From Bolinopsis microptera (lineage: Eukaryota > Ctenophora > Tentaculata > Lobata > Bolinopsidae): DNA of 64,000 nucleotides. Positions within the stretch are counted from its first letter, which is position 1; each line of letters starts with the position of its first letter. The translations under genes and the position numbers were made by a program. The notes under the pieces are model-generated. The model made no database searches. It was given only the letters and a program-made list of their open reading frames with translations, and was not told the DNA's origin. The stretch lies in the NCBI RefSeq assembly GCF_026151205.1, contig NC_087072.1, forward strand, positions 7,501-71,500, read 5' to 3'. Shown in pieces: positions 11,308 through 23,079 of the stretch.

Positions 11308-14300
11308 CTGGGGGGACTTAATATTTAGTGTTAGTTAAGGGGGTAGTGTTAGAGGTAGTGTTAGGGGGCCACATCCTGCATCTGTGGGGACTTAATATTT
11401 AGTGTTAGTTGAGGGGTAGTGTTAGAGGTAGTGTTAGGGGGCCACATCCTGCATCTGTGGGGACTTAATATTTAGTGTTAGTTAAGGGGTAGTGTTAGAG
11501 GTAGTGTTAGGGGGCCACATCCTGCATCTGTGGGGACTTAGTATTTAGTGTTAGTTGAGGGGGCCACATCCTGCATCTGTGGGGACTTAATATTTAGTGT
11601 TAGTTGAGGGGTAGTGTTAGTTGAGGGGGCCACATCCTGCATCTGTGGGGACTTAATATTTAGTGTTAGTTGAGGGGGTAGTGTTAGGGGGCCACATCCT
11701 GCATCTGTGGGGACTTAATATTTAGTGTTAGTTGAGGGGGTAGTGTTAGAGGTAGTGTTAGGGGGCCACATCCTGCATCTGTGGGGACTTAGTATTTAGT
11801 GTTAGTTGAGGGGGCCACATCCTGCATCTGTGGGGACTTAATATTTAGTGTTAGTTGAGGGGTAGTGTTAGTTGAGGGGGCCACATCCTGCATCTGTGGG
11901 GACTTAATATTTAGTGTTAGTTGAGGGGTAGTGTTAGTTGAGGGGGCCACATCCTGCATCTGTGGGGACTTAATATTTAGTGTTAGTTGAGGGGTAGTGT
12001 TAGTTGAGGGGGCCACATCCTGCATCTGTGGGGACTTAATATTTAGTGTTAGTTGAGGGGTAGTGTTAGTTGAGGGGGCCACATCCTGCATCTGTGGGGA
12101 CTTAATATTTAGTGTTAGTTGAGGGGTAGTGTTAGTTGAGGGGGCCACATCCTGCATCTGTGGGGACTTAATATTTAGTGTTAGTTGAGGGGTAGTGTTA
12201 GTTGAGGGGGCCACATCCTGCATCTGTGGGGACTTAATATTTAGTGTTAGTTGAGGGGTAGTGTTAGTTGAGGGGGCCACATCCTGCATCTGTGGGGACT
12301 TAATATTTAGTGTTAGTTGAGGGGTAGTGTTAGAGGGGGCCACATCCTGCATCTGTGGGGACTTAATATTTAGTGTTAGTTGAGGGGTAGTGTTAGAGGG
12401 GGCCACATCCTGCATCTGTGGGGACTTAATATTTAGTGTTAGTTGAGGGGTAGTGTTAGAGGTAGTGTTAGGGGGCCACATCCTGCATCTGTGGGGACTT
12501 AATATTTAGTGTTAGTTGAGGGGTAGTGTTAGTTGAGGGGGCCACATCCTGCATCTGTGGGGACTTAATATTTAGTGTTAGTTGAGGGGTAGTGTTAGGG
12601 GGCCACATCCTGCATCTGTGGGGACTTAATATTTAGTGTTAGTTGAGGGGTAGTGTTAGAGGGGGCCACATCCTGCATCTGTGGGGACTTAATATTTAGT
12701 GTTAGTTGAGGGGTAGTGTTAGAGGTAGTGTTAGGGGGCCACATCCTGCATCTGTGGGGACTTGATATTTAGTGTTAGTTGAGGGGGTAGTGTTAGAGGG
12801 CCACATCCTGCATCTGTGGGGACTTGATATTTAGTGTTAGTTGAGGGGGTAGTGTTAGAGGTAGAATTAGGGGGCCACATCCTGCATCTGTGGGGACTTA
12901 GTATTTAGTGTTAGTTGAGGGGGTAGTGTTAGAGGTAGTGTTAGGGGGCCACATCCTGCATCTGTGGGGACTTAATATTTAGTGTTAGTTGAGGGGGTAG
13001 TGTTAGAGGTAGTGTTAGGGGGCCACATCCTGCATCTGTGGGGACTTAATATTTAGTGTTAGTTGAGGGGGCCACATCCTGCATCTGTGGGGACTTAATA
13101 TTTAGTGTTAGTTGAGGGGGTAGTGTTAGAGGTAGTGTTAGTAACTTGGACTTGGGGGCCACATCCTGCATCTGTGGGGACTTAATATTTAGTGTTAGTT
13201 GAGGGGGTAGTGTTAGAGGTAGTGTTAGGGGGCCACATCCTGCATCTGTGGGGACTTAATATTTAGTGTTAGTTGAGGGGTAGTGTTAGAGGTAGTGTTA
13301 GGGGGCCACATCCTGCATCTGTGGGGACTTAATATTTAGTGTTAGTTGAGGGGGTAGTGTTAGAGGTAGTGTTAGGGGGCCACATCCTGCATCTGTGGGG
13401 ACTTAATATTTAGTGTTAGTTGAGGGGTAGTGTTAGAGGTAGTGTTAGGGGGCCACATCCTGCATCTGTGGGGACTTAATATTTAGTGTTAGTTGCGGGG
13501 GTAGTGTTAGAGGTAGTGTTAGGGGGCCACATCCTGCATCTGTGGGGACTTAATATTTAGTGTTAGTTGAGGGGGTAGTGTTAGAGGTAGTGTTAGTTGA
13601 GGGGGCCACATCCTGCATCTGTGGGGACTTAATATTTAGTGTTAGTTGAGGGGGTAGTGTTAGAGGTAGTGTTAGGGGGCCACATCCTGCATCTGTGGGG
13701 ACTTAATATTTAGTGTTAGTTGAGGGGTAGTGTTAGAGGTAGTGTTAGGGGGCCACATCCTGCATCTGTGGGGACTTAATATTTAGTGTTAGTTGAGGGG
13801 GTAGTGTTAGAGGTAGTGTTAGGGGGCCACATCCTGCATCTGTGGGGACTTAATATTTAGTGTTAGTTGAGGGGTAGTGTTAGAGGTAGTGTTAGTTGAG
13901 GGGTAGTGTTAGAGGTAGAATTAGGGGGCCACATCCTGCATCTGTGGGGACTTAATATTTAGTGTTAGTTGAGGGGTAGTGTTAGAGGTAGTGTTAGTTG
14001 AGGGGTAGTGTTAGAGGTAGAATTAGGGGGCCACATCCTGCATCTGTGGGGACTTAATATTTAGTGTTAGTTGAGGGGTAGTGTTAGAGGTAGTGTTAGT
14101 TGAGGGGTAGTGTTAGAGGTAGAATTAGGGGGCCACATCCTGCATCTGTGGGGACTTAATATTTAGTGTTAGTTGAGGGGTAGTGTTAGAGGTAGTGTTA
14201 GTTGAGGGGTAGTGTTAGAGGTAGAATTAGGGGGCCACATCCTGCATCTGTGGGGACTTAATATTTAGTGTTAGTTGAGGGGTAGTGTTAGAGGTAGTGT

Positions 14301-14440
14301 TAGTTGAGGGGTAGTGTTAGAGGTAGAATTAGGGGGCCACATCCTGCATCTGTGGGGACTTAATATTTAGTGTTAGTTGAGGGGGTAGTGTTAGAGGTAG
14401 TGTTAGTTGAGGGGGTAGTGTTAGAGGTAGAATTAGCAAT
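11290..14440. repeat. Large minisatellite made of a splice acceptor plus exon start, more than 40 copies
   Basis: Units of roughly 50-110 bp share GGGGGCCACATCCTGCATCTG followed by TGGGGACTTAATATTTAGTG and variable numbers of GGTAGTGTTAGA blocks. On the minus strand each unit reads as a pyrimidine-poor intron end, CCCCACAG, then ATGCAGGATGTGGCCCC, which are the first bases of the exon ending at 11307. Copies are highly uniform, implying recent expansion. Long open frames inside it are a by-product of periodicity. Confidence 0.97.
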
Positions 14441-15123
14441 TAACCGCTACTGTAACTTGTAGTAGTAGTAGTTACTACTACTACTTATAACTGTATTCTC
14501 TTAAACTCCTTCTCTGGAAACTGCAGGCTTATTAACCTGCAGTTCTTCTACCTTGTCTTAAAAGTGAGGAATTGTTCAAAAAGGCATTTGCTCGTGAACA
14601 CAGGGATTATTCCTGCTAGATATTTAATATCACTTTGTTCAATCACATTATCAATCATCATGATGTAATTCAAATTTATCGCCATATTTAATAAATTTAA
14701 TTTCAACGCGTTTGCATCCGTTATTCAGGCAGAAAAGAAAGTTCAAATTAGGTCACTAAAACTAAGTTATTATCATGTTATCGAGTGAAGAGTCTGTTTG
14801 ATAAATGGTTGTCTCAACAACTGCCGTAACTAATCAATAGCATATTATGGTCGATTACCACATTCTATAAATATAACAAAACATATTTGCATACATGCAA
14901 GGAAGTGTCTGTGAAATACCGAATATATGCATTTTGGGCTCGGATATCTGAGAAGACCAGTCTGATGATGTGATTACGTGATGTTAAACTAGAGGGAGTG
15001 TGTTAGTTACTGTCCAGTGGTGGTGTTTGACGTCACACTTCTCCTTTTGGTTGGTGACGACTGCCGGATTTTGTAGGCTGGGTGTAGCGGGTGAGGGAGT
15101 TGCATCACGGTGTCATGGTTTGG
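14441..15123. other. Intergenic region upstream of the VWD/Ig gene
   Basis: Contains a palindromic TAGTAGTAGTAGTTACTACTACTA stretch (about 14460-14485), a hairpin ACTGCAGG/CCTGCAGT (about 14519-14543), and AT-rich unique sequence. No exon recognised. The last few hundred bases probably hold the promoter of the downstream gene. Confidence 0.5.
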
Positions 15124-15130
15124 TATAAAT
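15124..15130 (+). promoter_or_regulatory. TATA box of the VWD/Ig gene
   Basis: TATAAAT lies about 120 bp upstream of the signal-peptide ATG at 15245, giving a predicted transcription start near 15155 and a 5' UTR of about 90 nt. It also argues against starting translation at the in-frame ATG at 15110, which would lie upstream of the transcript start. Confidence 0.55.
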
Positions 15131-15244
15131 GTTCCTCCTGCACCGTCTACCTCACATTTAACCGATCTTTTCTATCGACTTGTTTGTTTTGCACTAGTAA
15201 ACCCATCTATTTTACTGCTCGATAGTATTTCTGTGAAGTCCAAC

Positions 15245-17739
15245 ATGACTCTAAGAGTATTAGTTTTACTTCTCTCCCTCTTTGTTGCTGCCCTCTCCTA
15301 CGAATACGATGATGATCAAGAAAAAGCCTGCTCTTTCGGAGGAATGAAATACCTGTGTGAGAACTACGAGATCTGCTCTGAGTTCGGACTGATTGACGAG
15401 GACGCTAAGAATGCTCTTTGTGGAGCTTATCTCGATGAACTCAACTTTAGCCCAAGTAATGGTCCTGTCTCCACCTCTGATACTAGAGCCGAGACTGAGC
15501 GACCCACAAAGGAAGAAGAGTACCCCACTACATATGTATACACCAGTGAGAACGCTGTCACCACTGGAGACTCCTATTCGTCCCCTCAGCAGACTACTGA
15601 GGCTGATGATACCTTCACCACCTACCCTTATACTACAGAGGCAGAAGCTGAACCCACCGTAGACCCTGAAGTGGTGAAACAGCCCCCAGTCATCACCATC
15701 GCTCCAGTCAATATTACTGTTGCTCCTGGTGGAACTGGTAGATTTGATTGTGAAGCAAAGGCCGCCATGACCCCGCAGATTACCCTTACCAGGAAAGACC
15801 AGCTGTCCAGACCCAACCTGGAATCCTTCAATGCTTTTAGCAGCGGTCATGTCAGTCAGACGACCATCAACTCTATCACAATCAACAATGTGGACGAACC
15901 TAATGAAGGCTGGTACACCTGTCTTGCCTGCAACAGACAAGGCTGTGATGAAGTGGACGCCTACCTGACTGTACTGGATCTGTGCGAGGGAGTGACCTGC
16001 CCCGGGGAGAAACAGTGTGTCGGGAACTACGCTGCTGGACACGGACATACCTGTGAGTGTCCTTCATACTGTGATAGAGCGGACATGTTCGCCAGTGACT
16101 TTGTCTGCTCTAACTATTGTGAGGAACAATTCAACGAGTGCCTGATGAAGGACGATGCTTGCAGGAACGACAAGTTCGGAATTGAAGTCATGAACAAAGG
16201 AAGATGTGGCAAGATCGAGAACCCAGAGATTTTGGAAGAGGAATTCGCTCATGGAGTCTTCGAGCTGGAGGAAGGTGATGAACTGATTCTCGAATGTAAT
16301 GCTATAGGATTCCCTGAGCCTGAGATTGTGTGGTACAGACACGACGAGATTGTAGGACATGGCAACTACCTGATAAAGTCTGTCTTTGTTGCTGATGGTG
16401 GGGAGTATACTTGCGAGGCTGTGAACTGCATGACCACCAAAGTTAGTAAAATTCTAGCTGCTGTCGTAGTCAAAGAAATCCCTCCTCCTCCCCCTGCTGT
16501 TGTAACCACTATTGCACCGGTTATCACATCCACTGAACCAGCTTCCTTCGACAACATCATCGTGGAAACCCCTAGAGCTACTTGTGCGGTAAGTTCTAGC
16601 TTAAGTGTTATGATAAAAATTATAGTTTTCCAGTGTTGTCTTTTATTACATGTTTGTAAATTACGCAAAATATTAATTTTGTGTTTCCCAACGTTCAAGT
16701 CACATCTTAGTTAATTATTTCAAAGACAGTCCCATCCAAACTTTCAATCTGACATATCTCAATCCTACAGGTATACGGAGACCCTCATTTTCTGACCTAC
16801 GACAAGAACGCCTACACCTACATGGGACTGTGTGACAATGTCCTCGCTATGGACTGTGAGTCTGCACGCTGGTTCGTCTACGGAAGAATGAGGGCATGCG
16901 GAAAGACCGGGGGTTCCTGCTTGGAGTCTGTCACCGTCTTCGTTGATAATGATGTTCTTGAGCTTCAGAGAGGATGGTTGGTGAACAGAAACGGAAAGAA
17001 GCTCGTCACCAAGAACAGGAAAAATAAAGAGATCGTCGTGAAAGGAAAAAAACAAGATTTCACTTTACTATTTGACGGAGCTATGCTCACTCTCACCGCT
17101 ATCCTCGACACCAGAGCAACCGCCGTCCCTGGAACCTACGTAGAAGACAAGCTTGTTGTCCGTTGGGATGGTTTCGTCTCTGTTCAGATCCAAACTCCCA
17201 TGAACATCAGAACTTGTGGAATGTGTGGAAACAACGACGGCCGACCTGAGAACGACATGAAGAACCGACATGGCAAAATGATCGACAACGTAAACGTGTT
17301 CGGAAAGGCTTGGCAGATCGATCCCATGAGAAGATGTCCTGAAACCCAGAAAGCAAGAACATCTGAGGAGGTGTGCGGAGAGAGGTACCAGGAGGTGAAG
17401 ACGGAATGTGAGCGAGTGTTCAGCATCACCAAGTTCCAGGGTTGTATTGCAGCTGGACACGACACTGCCCAGTGGATAGACAGTTGTGTCTACGACGAGT
17501 GCGAGGGACTTATGCAGAAAGAGGAGTTGCCTCCTAAATGTGTGGTGGCTCAAGCTTACGCTACTCAGTGCGGTAACCTGTTCTGGGAAAATGGAGACCC
17601 TGCCCCAAGGATTAACAACGATATCACCAACTGGGAGATGGAAGCTGGATGTCCCGATGAAGCAAAGAGGTACCAACCCATCCTGGACACGGGATGTCCT
17701 CAACCTACTCTCGAGGAGGAACTCGCTGGAACCTTCTAA
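15245..17739 (+). CDS. Secreted Ig / Cys-rich / Ig / VWD-C8 matrix-type protein, two exons
   Basis: Exon 1 is 15245-16588 (448 codons) and exon 2 is 16771-17739 (322 codons plus TAA). The intron is GTAAGT...CTACAG, phase 0, total about 770 residues. Residues 1-19 are a signal peptide (MTLRVLVLLLSLFVAALS). A Cys-containing acidic segment and a Thr/Ser-rich stretch follow. Ig-like domain 1 is about 147-240 (FDCEA...WYTCLAC). A Cys-rich segment at about 245-325 (CEGVTCPGEKQC, CECP) resembles a follistatin-type EGF/Kazal region. Ig domain 2 is about 335-405 (LECNAIGFPEPEIVWY...YTCEA). A Pro/Thr linker leads to a VWD domain opening with VYGDPHFLTYD, with CGMCGNNDG near residue 600, and a C8-like Cys cluster to the end. 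VWD/C8 units in other proteins mediate extracellular polymerisation. The intron falls exactly at the linker/VWD boundary. I know no named protein with this order. Confidence 0.9.
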
Positions 17740-17802
17740 ATCAACTAAAACCTACGATTGATACGAACTTAATTTTTGATGAACAATTGTTTAATACCGT
17801 GA

Positions 17803-17808
17803 AATAAA
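17803..17808 (+). terminator. Polyadenylation signal of the VWD/Ig gene
   Basis: AATAAA begins 64 bp after the stop codon, in the normal position for a short metazoan 3' UTR. Confidence 0.6.
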
Positions 17809-19182
17809 ACTGCATGAAATTGTTAATCCTATTTGATAATATATAACTTTTTATAAAGCTAACACATTGTATGCTATTTTAAATGAATTGTATTTTCTGA
17901 TGATATTGCTAACGAAATTTAATTTACGAAAAAGAAGGGGTAATTTATAGTTATTTGTATTTATTTGAAGGGGATTTTGTTGTTGTGCTTTGTATAATGG
18001 TTTTTCAGAATAACACTTAATAAATTTGTTTACATTATTTCGTTTCGACCCACGTCCCACAATTTATATTTTAAATTCATCCCAAAATCAATAAAAAACA
18101 TCACAAATTGTGCTTTCAAGGTTTTCAAATGAACTGAAATAAAAACAACAGTCCTTTTTTAACTTGGTGAAATTTAATAAAGGCTTATCCAGGCTTAAAT
18201 TTAGGGTGTAATATCATAATTTTCAGCCTTTTTTTCTGAGTAACCTGCAGCGAGGACAGTTGGTATAATATATTGCCACGTTCAACATCACAATAATAAT
18301 TAATAGAAGTTTAAACACTTGAGTCAGGGAAAAAACTATAAATTCAGTTAACAACACTTATATCAGGATATAACACGTCACGAATTTAACAGCAAGCATT
18401 TCAGGCTTATTATTCAGCTTTTACTCTGTGCTAGCTGTAGTGGGTGGTCGAGTGCTAAAACTTAAACTTAAACTGCTCTAAAAGATGTGCTGACTAGTTA
18501 CCTGGTATTGTAGTATAATATTCTGAAACATTGTAACCAGTTTAACTTCGAAACAACTTTAAATTTAAAATCGAAAAATATGCTTATTACTATTAAGAAT
18601 GAAAAGAAATTAGCAATTTCATATGTAATACTACCATTCTGATGAGTTTTATATCGCAACATTTCTAAGTGGATTGGTGCACTATCGACAAAATGGTCCA
18701 AATATAAGATGAATTCTTTAAGAAATTCGATCTTGAGAAAATTGTTGTAACTTGTAGATGATGTCTGTAGTTGTGACGTCACGTAGCAGCCGGTGACGTC
18801 ACGTAGCAGCCGGTGACGTCACGTAGCAGCCGGTGACACTACGTCACGTAGCAGCCGGTTACTTTTACTCGGGAGGAGAGGATGGGTCTAAAACTACAAA
18901 AATCTGGCTAACATTTTATGTGAACCATCCCTGATACTAATAATAAGACAATCTAAAAGTGTTGCAAATTAACTGTTAGGACTATTGTAACTGTATCCTG
19001 GGCACACTGTGCTGCATCATTGTAGTGCTCACTTGTTACTATCCTATTCACTAATTCACACCGTTTATAAATGGCAACGTTTGACTAGTACGTCAATACA
19101 GCTGACCAAACATCAAAACATGTCAATTGCTTACTGCTTATTCTTTTAATTTCAATTTCATCATCGTCCATTCATCAGTCAT
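17809..19182. other. Intergenic AT-rich DNA with a CRE-like repeat
   Basis: No exon recognised. The only structured part is the TGACGTCA repeat at 18774-18860. The remainder is unique AT-rich sequence between the VWD/Ig gene and the hAT element. Confidence 0.5.
18774..18860. promoter_or_regulatory. 20-bp tandem repeat with three perfect CRE (TGACGTCA) sites
   Basis: Unit GTGACGTCACGTAGCAGCCG. Perfect TGACGTCA at 18774-18781, 18794-18801 and 18814-18821, then a degenerate copy. TGACGTCA is the palindromic binding site of CREB/ATF bZIP factors. Whether it controls a gene is unknown. Confidence 0.6.
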
Positions 19183-19190
19183 CACCATCC

Positions 19191-20021
19191 TAGAGGCGTG
19201 AGCTAGCCGGCTAAGCCGGCTTAGCCAGCCGATTGAAATTGCCGGCTTAGCCAGCCGATTGCCATCGGCTAGCCGATCGGCTAACACATTTTCAGCAGTT
19301 ATCACTTATCTCTACTTCAGGCCGGGAATATAGACGGCATGTAACAAATTATACCATGATCGACTTTAGAGATAAATTTCATAAATTTCAGAACCGTCAG
19401 ACGGATTGTCTTAAAGACGAAATTAAAGTATATGAGGCCTTGCAGTGCCCTAAAAACTTTCTGTCCAAGATGGACACTCTTAGATTTTGGAAATGTCGTA
19501 GTGATACATTGCCCCTTCTTTCAAAATTAGCATGCGCTATATTTTCGGTTCCTGCATCCGCTGCTGATGTGGAAAAAACATGGTCAGCAGCAGGGCTGAC
19601 TGTAAACAAGATGAGATCAAAGATCTCATCAGACAATTTAAAAGCCATTATGCTCATTAATCGTAACAGAGATCTTTTGTTAAGTTTTATAAGTAAATTA
19701 GAGATTGACTCTGACCAGTGAGAATTTCCTAACTTATTATTGACTAACTTATTATTATTGAAGTTATGAAATTGTATCACTTGTTACCTTCCATTTCAAG
19801 TTTTGCCCTTAAAATCGACATAAAGTATAAAGAAACATAAAGTATAAGCCAATCAATTTTAATACAAAATAGTAATATTAGCAAAATAAAAATTTTTGGT
19901 ACAATATCTGATATTAGGATCTGGTAACCCCATTCCCAGTTTTAGCCGGCTTAGCCGGCTAGCCAGCCGATTTTTTCTCTTAGCCAGCCGATTGCCGTCG
20001 GCTAGCCGGCTCACGGCTCTA
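19191..20021 (+). mobile_element. Short hAT transposon with intact ends and 8-bp target duplication
   Basis: CACCATCC flanks both sides exactly (19183-19190 and 20022-20029), the 8-bp duplication expected of hAT elements. The ends are inverted: TAGAGGCGTGAGC on the left, and TAGAGCCGTGAGC as the reverse complement of the right. Both subterminal regions hold repeated CGGCTTAGCCAGCCGATTG blocks on both strands, typical of hAT transposase binding sites. The element is 831 bp, far below an autonomous hAT, and contains only a transposase C-terminal fragment. Confidence 0.93.
19356..19721 (+). CDS. hAT transposase C-terminal dimerisation domain, stand-alone ORF
   Basis: 121 codons from ATG to TGA with no frameshift. 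It contains FWKCRSDTLPLLSKLACAIF, VPASAADVEKTWSAAG and NKMRSKISSDNLKAIMLI. This is the hAT family C-terminal dimerisation (hATC) region, whose pattern is W......PLL..LA...L..PASS...ER.FS..G and R..L....... ..L.N. The BED zinc finger and the RNase H-like catalytic DDE region are absent, so it cannot transpose anything. It could in principle dimerise with full-length transposase (inference). Confidence 0.88.
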   Translation: MIDFRDKFHKFQNRQTDCLKDEIKVYEALQCPKNFLSKMDTLRFWKCRSDTLPLLSKLACAIFSVPASAADVEKTWSAAGLTVNKMRSKISSDNLKAIMLINRNRDLLLSFISKLEIDSDQ

Positions 20022-20029
20022 CACCATCC

Positions 20030-21704
20030 TTAACTTGACCGACGAGATTAAGAAGCAGAATAGCGTTGACTATCTGCCTACCTACTGCAGCCTGCCTACC
20101 TACTGCAGCCTGCCTACCTACTGCAGAGTTCTTTCTTGATTTTGACACCACTTGGGGGATCAAATTATGGGACCTTTAAGTCTTATTATTTCTCTTCTTA
20201 CTGTTCAAAAGGCTTTAAAAAATCAATCAATCCATCGCATCAAAATCATTCCAATGGTGCGTATCTCTCTCATGGTTTTTCACGAAAAGTTATGCTAAAT
20301 TTGATCATGGTGTCATATAGATATAGTATAAATATAATAAAATTGTTAATTCTAAATTCCGACTACTCCATTGGTATTGTTGTATCTTTGACATAATTAT
20401 CTATTTTCGATATTCTATTGTTTTAAAACCAATTCATTAAACACAAATTTTCAATTTATGCCATTTATTAGAGATTAAACCAGTTTACAATATATCATTT
20501 GATATTTTAACGAATTCTAATTCAATGTGGCAGTATGGGTTGCGTGCTGTTTGCTATTGCTCACACCAAATGGCAACCTAGATAAATCAACAACTAATTA
20601 TTACTTTTTACATATGAAATTGTGGATAGAATAAGTAAGATTGAAGATAATTGTTTTTCTTGATCACGACATTTCTATCAGGATGGATTCCATCTGCTCC
20701 GCCATCTTACAATGATGCAACACATAACGAAAATAACCCAATATTTCAATCCTGAGTGACGATCAAACGCCACTTGCTATGCGGAGCAAGTTAAAGTAGC
20801 GTTGTAGTGTCCAGTATCACACCGGGTGATTAAGATAGACAAAGCTAAGTAAATTGGGGACAGGCTTGTCATAGGACTTTGAAAAACAAGCTTGCTGTCC
20901 GCTTGGAGACCACAGGTCTTTGATCCTGATTGTAAAAACTATGTTTCCAGATGAATTTGAGGATTATAGGAATAACTCAAGGTATATGGGTTTAATGGTG
21001 TGAAGAATTGATGAAGGTCCAGAAAAAAATCCCCATCAATTAGAGGCTGCTTGTGTTTTGTTCTGGCTTTCCTGGACTTATGGTTCAAAGCATTCTGTGT
21101 GCAGTCTTTTGTCCCACGTCCGGGATCATTGTCTAAAATGTCTTCCTTGCGTCTATGTGACTGGCATGCTGGGATAGGCAAATGGCAACGCCCAGTCGTC
21201 AATGTAGTTCTCAACAATAAAGATATGCATGCTAAACTCAAAACATATAGCCTCACACAAGTGAGTAATATTATCCTGCCAATAATTCGTTTAAATACTT
21301 TTAAATAAGTATTTAATCGTGGAAAAGATCGGTCCAATAAGACACACAACAATTTTTGTGTCTTTATCATCCTTAAAAACATTGTAAATGTTGTCGTTTT
21401 TCATAATAATTCCACTATTGCATAATTGGCAATAATGCAGAAAATTTTAATTTCTGGGGGACTGATGATTTTCAATCACCTTTATAACCAGAAATTCCAA
21501 ATAGAGATTTTTCCCGATCCCTGACTCAAAGTGCCGAAGCAAAAACAGTCAAGGACAAGGTGATAGCGAACGAGGTTTTTTTGTATATGGTAGCTTTGTT
21601 ACCGTCAAGCGTGCGTGCCTGCGAGCCGTACGTGCCCTATTAGTTATAACTTGGCGGAGTTTTGTCACTCTGCAAAGTTATTTTGCACAATATTCTGAAA
21701 TCTC
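20030..21704. other. Unassigned DNA
   Basis: A short tandem CCTGCCTACCTACTGCAG repeat at about 20077-20125 and otherwise no structure. The minus-strand open frame 20939-21382 has a Cys-containing stretch (IPACQSHRRKEDILDNDPG) that might be transposon-derived, but I could not place it. Confidence 0.4.
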
Positions 21705-22408
21705 TAGTAGCAGGGAGGGGTTTACCGAACTCTAGTAGCAGGGAGGGGTTTACCGAACTCTACTAGCAGGGAGGGGTTTACCGAACTCTACTAGCAGGGA
21801 GGGGTTTACCGAACTCTACTAGCAGGGAGGGGTTTACCGAACTCTAGTAGCAGGGAGGGGTTTACCGAACTCTACTAGCAGGGAGGGGTTTACCGAACTC
21901 TACTAGCAGGGAGGGGTTTACCGAACTCTAGTAGCAGGGAGGGGTTTACCGAACTCTACTAGCAGGGAGGGGTTTACCGAACTCTAGTAGCAGGGAGGGG
22001 TTTACCGAACTCTAGTAGCAGGGAGGGGTTTACCGAACTCTAGTAGCAGGGAGGGGTTTACTGAACTCTAGTAGCAGGGAGGGGTTTACTGAACTCTACT
22101 AGCAGGGAGGGGTTTACCGAACTCTACTAGCAGTGAGGGGTTTACCGAACTCTAGTAGCAGGGAGGGGTTTACTGAACTCTAGTAGCAGGGAGGGGTTTA
22201 CTGAACTCTACTAGCAGGGAGGGGTTTACCGAACTCTAGTAGCAGGGAGGGGTTTACCGAACTTGATAGCAGGGAGGGGTTTACCGAACTCTACTAGCAG
22301 GGAGGGGTTTACCGAACTCTAGTAGCAGGGAGGCGTTTACCGAACTCTAGTAGCAGGGAGGGGTTTACCGAACTCTAGTAGCAGGGAGGGGTTTACCGAA
22401 CTTGATAG
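21705..22408. repeat. 28-bp minisatellite, about 25 copies
   Basis: Unit TAGCAGGGAGGGGTTTACCG plus AACTCTAG or AACTCTAC. Two alternating variants (CTAGTAG and CTACTAG) and a rare AACTTGATAG variant mark the copies. Confidence 0.97.
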
Positions 22409-23079
22409 CTAAATGCATTTTATACTTAAGGAACGAAGTCTAATACTGCACCACCAAATATGCCGTGTTATATAATACCATTAAAATGTTCGCTGTTTCA
22501 AACTTAAACGTACCTAGACTAGAACCTTAGTTCTTTGGAATACCATTCAACCGTTTATGTAACTCAGACAAACGCATTTCTTACATTGGCCCAAAGCTAT
22601 ATAATAACTATATAACAAAAGGGTCAATATTGTAAACAAGGATACAAAATACCCGCGCCGGGTTATAAGACATATGTTACTCTCTATCTGTCTTTGACTG
22701 CGCTGTGACAGAGACTGTAAAATAATTTGAAGGTTGCAGTACTTCGACAAATATAATACAAATTGCTTCGTGAATGGTTAAATAACGACTTGGACGATCC
22801 CGCCTCCATCGAAGAAAAAAAATTAAAGAAGAATTTAAAGCTGCAACCTTTAAAGAGGTCTCTGCAGCAAATCGTTTAAAAATTCAAACTTTCTCATCGT
22901 CTGTTTACTTGAAGAGCCAATAGAAATGCGAGGTTTCTAACTTGGCCACGGAGTCAGTGATTTATATGATCTTGTAACTAAGTTACAATATCTTATAAAT
23001 CTAAACAGTTCAGTAAAACAATGCTGCTCTGTTTTTTAGCCTATAAAGGTTAAGTTTGCTTAATGAGTGGACAAAGAGA
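22409..23079. other. Unassigned DNA between minisatellites
   Basis: Unique AT-rich sequence with no exon, RNA or mobile element recognised. Confidence 0.4.

Noticed and set aside
11789-12481. Long minus-strand open frame of repeated MQDVAPS-type units
   Set aside because: Lies wholly inside the 11.3-14.4 kb array; the open frame follows from a unit length divisible by three.
15110-15244. Upstream in-frame start for the VWD/Ig protein at 15110
   Set aside because: It would place 45 residues before a perfect signal peptide and precede the TATA box at 15124.
15266-16048. 260-codon minus-strand open frame
   Set aside because: Antisense to exon 1 of the VWD/Ig gene; no family similarity, and coding evidence is on the plus strand.
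20939-21382. Minus-strand 147-codon open frame with a Cys-containing segment
   Set aside because: Looks faintly transposon-like, but no motif could be named and the two strands are about equally plausible.
21705-22408. Possible CRISPR array
   Set aside because: Units are contiguous with no unique spacers, and the genome is eukaryotic; it is a minisatellite.
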